From: a virus
Virus record (IMG/VR): IMGVR_UViG_3300025601_000057
Coordinates: 1-36,695 of that record
Length of the DNA stretch: 36,695 bases
Direction: 5' to 3' (one strand)
How positions within the stretch are numbered: position 1 is the first letter of the stretch; each line of letters begins with the position of its first letter. Shown piece by piece: positions 24,820 to 29,589 of this stretch. The notes beneath the pieces were generated by a model. That model saw nothing but the letters and a program-made list of their open reading frames with translations, did no database searches and had not been told where the DNA came from. A program made the position numbers and the translations under genes.

Positions 24820-25013
24820 TATTTTATACCTCTGTTAAATTTATCATACTCTCGCATCTCTTTAAGAAACTGACTAAGTGCTTCAGTGTCCACCGCGTAC
24901 AGTCTAGCAGCGTCTAATAAAGATAACAACCCGCCCCCAACATCATTGGCAGCTCTCAACAGCGCCATCGTGTACGGCGTCAGTGCGCCACTTGTCATAT
25001 ATTGTTGAAACAT
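24819..25013 (-). CDS. Small helical hypothetical protein
   Basis: A 64-residue protein, MFQQYMTSGALTPYTMALLR followed by AANDVGGGLLSLLDAARLYA and a charged end. Predicted all-helical. It is the first gene after the noncoding stretch at 25014-25159; an AGGCGA sequence 8 bases before the ATG is a weak ribosome-binding site. No family recognised. Confidence 0.6.
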   Translation of the reverse strand: MFQQYMTSGALTPYTMALLRAANDVGGGLLSLLDAARLYAVDTEALSQFLKEMREYDKFNRGIK

Positions 25014-25159
25014 AATTATTCGCCTGGTTGACAGTGTTTTTAATGTGACTATAATAGATCTCTAGAGACCGCTAGTTATCTTTTAAAGCTCTTCAGAGGT
25101 TAACAACAAGTAGTAGAAGCTAAAACCCTAAAAGAGCTCTAAAAGGTCTCTATAGAGCC
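25014..25159. promoter_or_regulatory. Noncoding control segment with palindromes and hairpin
   Basis: No gene. It contains the plus-strand promoter, the palindrome TCTCTAGAGA (25059-25068), CTTTTAAAG, ACCCTAAAAGA and the palindrome CTCTATAGAG (25148-25157). The last is inside a bulged hairpin (AAGG 25043+100 to CTT at 25161) followed on the minus strand by TTTT, so it may act as a leftward terminator or attenuator. The same elements recur at 27423-27577. Confidence 0.55.
25028..25055 (+). promoter_or_regulatory. Consensus sigma-70 promoter pointing against the early genes
   Basis: TTGACA (25028-25033), 16-bp spacer, TATAAT (25050-25055) on the plus strand, in a noncoding gap. All genes to the right for 1.7 kb are on the minus strand, so transcripts from here would be antisense to them or a short noncoding RNA. 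A palindrome lies at the expected start site. Confidence 0.75.
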
Positions 25160-25405
25160 TTAGAATCTTCTGCTAACGCTCTGCGCTAACTGGTCGTTTA
25201 AGTCCGCTAACATCTCTATATCATCCGCATCGGGTACAAAGTTTCTGTCACTCTCTAAAAACTTAAGATTCACCGCTAAGTCATTAGCCAGCATAAAAAA
25301 GTCTTCTCGCGCCTCTTTTGCGTATTGCTTCTGTAGTTGCTCTACCTTGTCGTTATCGTCTAGGTGTTCGTCGCCGTGTAGCCAACTATGGTCTTTACTA
25401 TACAT
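25160..25405 (-). CDS. Small acidic hypothetical protein
   Basis: I chose ATG 25405 (MYSKDHSWLHGDEHLDDNDKV), preceded by GAGAGAGG, over the frame-open ATG at 25459 that overlaps the upstream gene and promoter. It gives 81 residues, acidic and helical, with LQKQYAKEAREDFFMLANDL and DADDIEMLADLNDQLA. No family recognised. The leader contains an A/C-rich CAAACAAACAAC stretch like other early leaders. Confidence 0.65.
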   Translation of the reverse strand: MYSKDHSWLHGDEHLDDNDKVEQLQKQYAKEAREDFFMLANDLAVNLKFLESDRNFVPDADDIEMLADLNDQLAQSVSRRF

Positions 25406-25436
25406 GGTGTTACCTCTCTCTGTTGTTTGTTTGTCT

Positions 25437-25465
25437 ATTATAGCGCAATACGCAACCATTTATCA
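25437..25465 (-). promoter_or_regulatory. Possible leftward promoter with strong -10 only
   Basis: TATAAT at 25442-25437 in the context GCTATAATAGAC, the same as the late promoter, but the -35 position (TGATAA, 25465-25460) is poor. It lies 30 bases before the ATG at 25405. Confidence 0.4.
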
Positions 25466-25707
25466 GACTCTCGCATTTCTTTATTCTCTAACCTGTTCTC
25501 TAGCTCCTCTCTGCGCCTTGCTAACGGCCCTATAATAGGCGGACCGCTCGGTCTAACGTCTCGCTCTGTGAAGTCTTTCTTGTAGCGTAGGCGGCTGTGC
25601 AGTGTTGACTTGTTGATCTCTGTTATTAGGTGAAGCGTCGGTATAGTGTAATAGGCGTTTGCAACCAGGCGCGGGTGATCTCCTATAAACTTAAAACTTT
25701 TATTCAT
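25438..25707 (-). CDS. Small basic protein with helix-turn-helix-like segment
   Basis: I chose ATG 25707 (MNKSFKFIGDHPRLVANAYYT), which has a GAGGAA site upstream and overlaps a micro-ORF stop (ATGA). It gives 89 residues. ITEINKSTLHSRLRYKKDF resembles the recognition part of small phage helix-turn-helix proteins (a turn followed by 'STLxxRLxxKxxF'), then a basic Pro-rich stretch and a charged helix (RREELENRLENKEMRESDKW). It is a candidate regulator of the early/late switch, but this is weak evidence. Confidence 0.65.
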   Translation of the reverse strand: MNKSFKFIGDHPRLVANAYYTIPTLHLITEINKSTLHSRLRYKKDFTERDVRPSGPPIIGPLARRREELENRLENKEMRESDKWLRIAL

Positions 25708-25783
25708 AATTTTTCCTCTATGACTCGATAGATGTTCATTAGTGCACCGCAAACGCTATTACGTATATCGCTGGTTGAATCAT
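25704..25783 (-). other. Two overlapping micro-ORFs (14 and 11 codons) with stop-start overlaps
   Basis: After the 54-codon gene, ATG 25783 opens MIQPAIYVIAFAVH and ends with TAA overlapping ATG 25739, which opens MNIYRVIEEKL; its TGA overlaps the start at 25707. Each junction is a stop-start overlap (ATGA, TAATG, ATGA). They may relay ribosomes through a gap that otherwise holds no gene. Confidence 0.3.
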
Positions 25784-25944
25784 GATCCCCATCTCGCCAC
25801 CATGCCCCATTGTATGGCCATTACAAGCGCCGCCACTGCTACCACTAAAGCTAGGACTAGTACAGTCTCTGCGACTATTAGTCGTAGCTGTTCGCGTCTC
25901 TGTGCCGCCTTGAATGCCTTGTTGCCTTTGTATATATGTAACAT
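25780..25944 (-). CDS. 54-residue single-span membrane protein
   Basis: Read directly from ATG 25944: basic N-terminus (MLHIYKGNKAFKAAQRREQLR) and one clear membrane helix (LIVAETVLVLALVVAVAALVMAIQWGM). Net positive inside charge predicts the N-terminus in the cytoplasm. It starts one base after the stop of its upstream neighbour. An early-expressed membrane protein could act in host takeover or superinfection exclusion; this is inference. Confidence 0.65.
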   Translation of the reverse strand: MLHIYKGNKAFKAAQRREQLRLIVAETVLVLALVVAVAALVMAIQWGMVARWGS

Positions 25945-25945
25945 A

Positions 25946-26134
25946 TTATTCTACTCCCTCTATAAAGGTGTTGATTATCTGTTGGCTTTGATCTGTCACG
26001 TTGTATACGGTTACGGTCGTTATTCCATCGTCGCCCGTTGCGCTTAGCGTGTGGCCTGTCAGGGTAGCCCGCGCCCAGTACTTAGTGAACTGTTGAGCTA
26101 GTGCCCTGTTGTTGAATGTTAGCGTTGCGTCCAT
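25946..26134 (-). CDS. Small early hypothetical protein
   Basis: ATG 26134 (MDATLTFNNRALAQQFTKYW), just after the upstream stop and with a GAGAGG site, is preferred over 26143, which overlaps the previous gene. It gives 62 residues with beta-rich central sequence (TLTGHTLSATGDDGITTVTVYNV). No family recognised. Confidence 0.65.
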   Translation of the reverse strand: MDATLTFNNRALAQQFTKYWARATLTGHTLSATGDDGITTVTVYNVTDQSQQIINTFIEGVE

Positions 26135-26135
26135 G

Positions 26136-26426
26136 TTATACAACCTCTCTTGCGTCTATGATTGACTCAATGTCGTTCTCTAAGTTGAAGCTAGTAGTCA
26201 CAAAACCGCCACCGAATTCCTTACCACGGTACACCTTAAAACCTAGCTTATTAGCTCTCTGCTTTGCTATGTCGTAGTCGCCTATGCCTAGCTCATCATC
26301 ACGGAGAAAAGCGAGGTAGTGCGTAACGTAACGCGGGTTGCCGTTGCTGTCGTTGTTGACTCTATAGAAAGAATCATTGAACTGAGCTTCCAGGTCGGGG
26401 CTGATGTAACATTTTTGATTGTTCAT
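26136..26426 (-). CDS. Early hypothetical protein
   Basis: A 96-residue protein starting MNNQKCYISPDLEAQFNDSFY, with a central GDYDIAKQRANKLGFKVYRG and an acidic end (NLENDIESIIDAREVV). A GAGGT ribosome-binding site precedes it and a GC-rich hairpin lies upstream. No family recognised. Confidence 0.7.
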   Translation of the reverse strand: MNNQKCYISPDLEAQFNDSFYRVNNDSNGNPRYVTHYLAFLRDDELGIGDYDIAKQRANKLGFKVYRGKEFGGGFVTTSFNLENDIESIIDAREVV

Positions 26427-26450
26427 TGTGTGACCTCTATTGTTTGGTGT

Positions 26451-26476
26451 GCCCCTTGCGGGGCGCTGATTAGTCT
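26451..26476 (-). repeat. 26-bp repeat with GCCCC-TTGC-GGGGC hairpin, copy 1
   Basis: An identical 26-base segment occurs at 26655-26680. Each lies between small early genes and can form a 5-bp GC stem with a 4-base loop. There is no T-run, so it is not a classical terminator; RNA processing or stability are alternatives. Confidence 0.8.
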
Positions 26477-26528
26477 ATAGTGCTGCGCGGATGTGTTCGC
26501 CATCAATTTCTAGCTCCCAATATTTCAT
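26475..26528 (-). CDS. Possible 17-codon micro-gene
   Basis: MKYWELEIDGEHIRAAL, starting in an ATGA overlap with the stop of the 30-codon gene and ending inside the hairpin repeat. Coupled start, but its length makes it uncertain. Confidence 0.35.
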   Translation of the reverse strand: MKYWELEIDGEHIRAAL

Positions 26529-26617
26529 AATATACCGCCTATTGTAGTGAGTTCAAGGGTGACCAGCAGCACGCCTAAGAGCGCTACGATCCAAGTGAGT
26601 GCAAGTAATTCTTTCAT
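26525..26617 (-). CDS. 30-residue single-span membrane peptide
   Basis: Read from ATG 26617: MKELLALTWIVALLGVLLVTLELTTIGGIL (30 residues), one membrane helix. A strong AGGAGA site lies upstream, after an A/C-rich unstructured leader (CAAACAAACAGACAAACAAA). The strong signal supports real expression. Role unknown. Confidence 0.55.
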   Translation of the reverse strand: MKELLALTWIVALLGVLLVTLELTTIGGIL

Positions 26618-26654
26618 GCTATTGTTCTCCTTTGTTTGTCTGTTTGTTTGCTTG

Positions 26655-26680
26655 GCCCCTTGCGGGGCGCTGATTAGTCT
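26655..26680 (-). repeat. 26-bp hairpin repeat, copy 2
   Basis: Identical to 26451-26476. It lies between the 48-codon gene and the 30-codon gene. Confidence 0.8.
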
Positions 26681-26695
26681 TACTGTTTCAACTGT

Positions 26696-26842
26696 TTAGT
26701 CGTAAGGATAAATTATATCCTCTTTGATAATATAGTCCGTGAGGTTGTGCTCAGATATTATCTCCATTATCTGCCCTTCAGTTGCAGCGGCACCAATGTA
26801 TTGACCATTAGCTATCAGTATATAAATCGTCTGCTCTATCAT
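26696..26842 (-). CDS. 48-residue first early gene
   Basis: Read from ATG 26842: MIEQTIYILIANGQYIGAAA then TEGQIMEIISEHNLTDYIIK and an acidic end. An AGGAG site sits 9 bases upstream, next to a hairpin (26856-26870). It is the first gene after the leftward promoters, where phages often place host-takeover proteins. No family recognised. Confidence 0.6.
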   Translation of the reverse strand: MIEQTIYILIANGQYIGAAATEGQIMEIISEHNLTDYIIKEDIIYPYD

Positions 26843-26855
26843 TTTGTTAGCTCCT

Positions 26856-26870
26856 GCACCGTTTTGGTGC
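26856..26870 (-). promoter_or_regulatory. Hairpin abutting the ribosome-binding site of the first early gene
   Basis: GCACC-AAAAC-GGTGC (minus strand) ends one base before AGGAG. It could modulate ribosome access. Confidence 0.45.
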
Positions 26871-26907
26871 GTTTATTTGTTTATGTCTTTCACTTCTTGA
26901 TGGTTCC

Positions 26908-26935
26908 ACTATATAGAATGCAAGCAGGCAGTCAA
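26908..26935 (-). promoter_or_regulatory. Leftward early promoter, proximal
   Basis: Minus strand TTGACT (26935-26930), 16-bp spacer, TATAGT (26913-26908), about 65 bases before the first early ATG. Confidence 0.65.
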
Positions 26936-26964
26936 GTATTTATATATACCGTAATAGCATAAGC

Positions 26965-26994
26965 ATATAACCATTAGGACACACCAGGTGTCAA
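26965..26994 (-). promoter_or_regulatory. Leftward early promoter, distal, with palindrome over the -35
   Basis: Minus strand TTGACA (26994-26989), 18-bp spacer, TTATAT (26970-26965). The palindrome ACACCAGGTGT (26981-26991) overlaps the -35 and could be an operator. Confidence 0.5.
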
Positions 26995-27393
26995 TAGCCT
27001 ACAGTGCTAACGATCCAGGTCTTCATAAGCTGCAGTGATATAGGTGGGGGTGCTGGGTGGTCTGTATAGTACCACTATAGACTCTCACTCCTCACTCTAC
27101 AGCCTGTGGATAACCTGTGGATAACTATAGAGGTGGGTGTTCTTTAGAGGCCGGGGAGGGTCTGGGGTGTGCGGAGATTGTTACTGTACCCGCCTAGATA
27201 CAAAAAAGGGTCAAATTAGAACAATAATAACAAGGCAGTAGACAGTCTGTGTAGTCCTTGTAAGCTGTTGATTACTATAGAGAATAAGGGCGGGGCTGCG
27301 GAGTCTCTAGGGCTGCTGAGATCCGCTGATGAAGGGACGGGGATGTATGTAACAGCCCTATGTAATTTATTTACTCTATATAGTAATCTCTGC
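26995..27393. other. Divergent intergenic control region, candidate replication origin
   Basis: About 400 bases without a convincing gene, between the leftward and rightward promoters. It holds the inverted repeat TATAGT-ACC-ACTATA (27065-27079), two tandem DnaA boxes (27105-27124), two G-rich patches (27042-27060, 27133-27176), an A-run (27205-27210) and copies of ACTATAGAG. A short rightward frame from 27268 overlaps the late promoter and looks accidental. Confidence 0.55.
27105..27124 (-). promoter_or_regulatory. Two tandem DnaA boxes
   Basis: TGTGGATAA at 27105-27113 and 27116-27124, i.e. TTATCCACA on the minus strand, both exact matches to the bacterial DnaA box, 11 bp apart. Confidence 0.7.
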
Positions 27394-27422
27394 TTGACTT
27401 TTGCTCTAAAATATGCTATAAT
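27394..27422 (+). promoter_or_regulatory. Rightward sigma-70 promoter of the late arm
   Basis: TTGACT (27394-27399), 17-bp spacer, TATAAT (27417-27422) with extended -10 TGC. Leader of about 155 bases to the small terminase gene. Confidence 0.88.
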
Positions 27423-27424
27423 AG

Positions 27425-27436
27425 ACTCTATAGAGT
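27425..27436. promoter_or_regulatory. 12-bp palindrome at the late promoter start site
   Basis: ACTCTATAGAGT is a perfect palindrome beginning three bases after the -10, the same placement as TCTCTAGAGA at the 25028 promoter. Likely an operator. Confidence 0.6.
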
Positions 27437-27481
27437 TAAGTAAGAGACCTTTTAAAGACTTGATAGAGACCCTAAAAGAAT

Positions 27482-27505
27482 AACTACTTTCAACTTCCAG
27501 TAGTT
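27482..27505 (+). promoter_or_regulatory. Hairpin in the late leader
   Basis: AACTACT (27482-27488) pairs with AGTAGTT (27499-27505) across a 10-base loop. It is flanked on both sides by ACCCTAAAAGA copies (27468, 27518 areas). Confidence 0.5.
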
Positions 27506-27585
27506 GTTCTCGTAGAAACCCTAAAAGACATTAAAAGATCTCTTGTTTAACTAAACAGAACTTTATAGACTATAGAGGCAATTCT

Positions 27586-27966
27586 GTGTCTGAGAACAAA
27601 AGAGTAGGCAGGCCCTCAAAGAAGGATGTTTCATCTGTTAAGAAAGGTAACAGGAATTCTGTTGGTAGACCCAAAGGGGATGCTGCTACAATCAATGAGT
27701 ACAAAGCACGTATGCTTGCATCTCCTAAGAGTAGGAAGGTGTTAGACAGTATCCTCAATGCAGCTCTTGATGACGATCACAAGAACCAGGCAGCAGCATG
27801 GAAGTTGTGTATGGATCGTTTGTTACCTGTTAGCTATTTCGAGAAGGATAAGGCTGGAGGAGGCAGAGGCGCTATCAACATATCTATTACTGGTGTTGGT
27901 GGTGAGACTACTGTTATCTCAGGCGGTGAAGAAGACATAGAAGAGGGTAACTATTCAGATGTATGA
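27586..27966 (+). CDS. terS: Putative small terminase subunit
   Basis: A 126-residue protein starting at GTG 27586 (AGAGG site upstream; first gene of the late arm). The N-terminus is basic with two AT-hook-like cores, KRVGRPSKK and SVGRPKGD, followed by a helical segment (NEYKARMLASPKSRKVLDSILNAALDDDHKNQAAAW, shown in part) and a Gly/acidic tail. Small terminases recognise the packaging site on DNA. Place immediately upstream of the endolysin and large terminase, size and DNA-binding motifs all fit. The family match is by context more than sequence. Confidence 0.7.
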   Translation: MSENKRVGRPSKKDVSSVKKGNRNSVGRPKGDAATINEYKARMLASPKSRKVLDSILNAALDDDHKNQAAAWKLCMDRLLPVSYFEKDKAGGGRGAINISITGVGGETTVISGGEEDIEEGNYSDV

Positions 27967-28333
27967 TATTAACCAAGACTTAGACTATTTCACCAAAGAA
28001 GAGTTTGCCTGTCAGCACACAGGTGACAACGAGATTAAAGATACATTCCTATTGAAGCTAGACTTGCTTAGAGCTAGGTGTGGTTTCCCATTTGTTATAA
28101 CTAGCGGCTATCGTAGCCCAGAACATCCCATTGAATCACGTAAGGAGAAACCAGGAACTCATGCCCAAGGCATTGCAGCGGACATTAAAGTTAGTACGGC
28201 ACAACAAAGGTACACGTTGGTTGAGGAAGCTATCAAGATGGGATTTGGAGGCATTGGAATACACAGTGTGTTCGTCCATATTGATATGCGCAGTGTTAAC
28301 GGTAATGCTAAACCTGTAATGTGGTTGTACTGA
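27959..28333 (+). CDS. Endolysin, M15 (D-Ala-D-Ala carboxypeptidase-like) peptidase
   Basis: A 124-residue zinc peptidase that cleaves peptidoglycan peptide bridges. Motifs: SGYRSPEHP (49-57), the zinc ligands H68 and D75 in GTHAQGIAADIKV, and H107 in VHIDMR. This matches the peptidase M15_3 family. No signal peptide is seen, so export through a holin is expected. It overlaps the small terminase gene by eight bases and its stop touches the GTG start of the large terminase. The holin candidates are far away at the other end of the late arm (1846-3046). Confidence 0.9.
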   Translation: MYDINQDLDYFTKEEFACQHTGDNEIKDTFLLKLDLLRARCGFPFVITSGYRSPEHPIESRKEKPGTHAQGIAADIKVSTAQQRYTLVEEAIKMGFGGIGIHSVFVHIDMRSVNGNAKPVMWLY

Positions 28334-29587
28334 GTGTCTGACTTAAACGTCTCACTGTTGCCGTGGCAGCAGAAGGTCTGGAATGATCCCATACGCTTCC
28401 AAGTAATAGCTGCTGGTAGACGTACAGGTAAGTCCCGCTTAGCTGCGTGGAAGTTAATCATTGAAGGCTTAGGCGCTACTAAAGGTAGTGTCTTCTACGT
28501 TGCTCCTACACAGGGGCAGGCTAGAGACATTATGTGGGACATGCTGCTTGAGCTAGGTAACCCTGTTATTGCTAGCAGCCACGTTAACAACCTACAGATT
28601 AAGCTCATCAATGGCGCTACCATAGCCCTAAAAGGCGCTGACAGACCAGAGACTATGCGTGGTGTTAGCCTCAAGTTCCTGGTTATGGATGAGTATGCTG
28701 ACATGAAGCCAGAGGTGTGGGAGCAAATCCTACGCCCAGCTCTAGCGGATCAGAAAGGTTCTGCGATGTTTATTGGTACGCCAATGGGTCGTAACCACTT
28801 CTATGACTTGTACCAGTATTCCTGTATAGCTGATGACGACACTTTCGCTGGTTACCACTTTACAAGTTACGACAACCCGTTGCTAGATCCAGATGAGATT
28901 GAAGCAGCTAAGAAGTCCATGTCTACCTTCTCGTTTAGACAAGAGTTTATGGCGTCCTTTGAGGCACAAGGCAGTGAGCTGTTTAAAGAAGACTATATCA
29001 AGTTTGATGACAAGGAGCCGGAAGATGGTGAGTATTATATTGCTGTCGATTTGGCTGGATTTGCAGACGTTCAGAAGGTCACAACCAAGACTAAACGCTT
29101 GGATGAAACAGCTATATCTGTTGTTAAAGCGAGTGTTGACGGTTGGTGGGTTGCTAATATCATACATGGCCGCTGGGGCGTCGAAGAGACTGCCAGACGA
29201 ATCTTTGAAGCAGTTAGAGACTATAAGCCAATTGCAGTGGGCATCGAGAAAGGAGCGTTAAAGAACGCTGTCTACCCTTACCTGAACGACATGATGAAGA
29301 AGAACCAGCAGTTCTTTCGTGTTGAAGAGCTTACACACGGCAACAAGAAGAAGACAGACCGTATCGTATGGGCGCTACAAGGCCGCTTTGAACACGGAAC
29401 AATAACGCTTAACAAAGGCAGTTGGAACCCTCAGTTCTTAGATGAATTGTTTCAGTTCCCTAACCCATTAGTCCACGATGACTTGATAGATTCTCTAGCG
29501 TATATAGACCAGCTTGCTAAGGTTGCTTACTCTTTTGACTATGAAGAAGACGACTATGAATTTTTAGATAAATACGCGGGATACTAG
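28334..29587 (+). CDS. terL: Terminase large subunit
   Basis: A 417-residue DNA packaging motor starting at GTG 28334 directly after the endolysin stop. ATPase: Walker A AAGRRTGKS (26-34), Walker B FLVMDE (115-120), followed by GTPMGRNHFYDLY. Nuclease (RNase H fold): VDLAGFAD (D239), VGIEKGA, and HDDLIDSLAYID near the C-terminus. All acidic residues needed for cleavage are visible. It pumps DNA into the prohead through the portal, encoded two bases downstream. Confidence 0.95.
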   Translation: MSDLNVSLLPWQQKVWNDPIRFQVIAAGRRTGKSRLAAWKLIIEGLGATKGSVFYVAPTQGQARDIMWDMLLELGNPVIASSHVNNLQIKLINGATIALKGADRPETMRGVSLKFLVMDEYADMKPEVWEQILRPALADQKGSAMFIGTPMGRNHFYDLYQYSCIADDDTFAGYHFTSYDNPLLDPDEIEAAKKSMSTFSFRQEFMASFEAQGSELFKEDYIKFDDKEPEDGEYYIAVDLAGFADVQKVTTKTKRLDETAISVVKASVDGWWVANIIHGRWGVEETARRIFEAVRDYKPIAVGIEKGALKNAVYPYLNDMMKKNQQFFRVEELTHGNKKKTDRIVWALQGRFEHGTITLNKGSWNPQFLDELFQFPNPLVHDDLIDSLAYIDQLAKVAYSFDYEEDDYEFLDKYAGY

Positions 29588-29589
29588 AT

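Larger units (their letters stand above)
27124..27577 (+). repeat. Dispersed ACTATAGAG element (three exact copies plus variants)
   Basis: Exact copies at 27124-27132, 27274-27282 and 27569-27577; close variants at 27074-27082 (ACTATAGAC) and 27427-27435 (TCTATAGAG). The core CTATAGAG also forms half of the palindromes at 27425-27436 and 25148-25157. Confidence 0.7.

Noticed and set aside
25742-26047. Plus-strand 101-codon frame
   Set aside because: Antisense to three small early genes that have ordered stop-start overlaps.
26451-26680. Paired GC hairpins as a CRISPR array
   Set aside because: Only two copies, about 200 bases apart, with genes between; no spacer-repeat spacing.
26747-26962. 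Plus-strand 71-codon frame over early genes and promoters
   Set aside because: Antisense to a 48-codon gene with good signals; no ribosome-binding site or family.
27042-27176. Possible G-quadruplex
   Set aside because: G-runs are present but four runs of three or more with short loops do not occur in one patch; noted only as G-rich.
27268-27483. Plus-strand 71-codon frame in the control region
   Set aside because: It runs through the late promoter and leader, has no good ribosome-binding site and an incoherent product.
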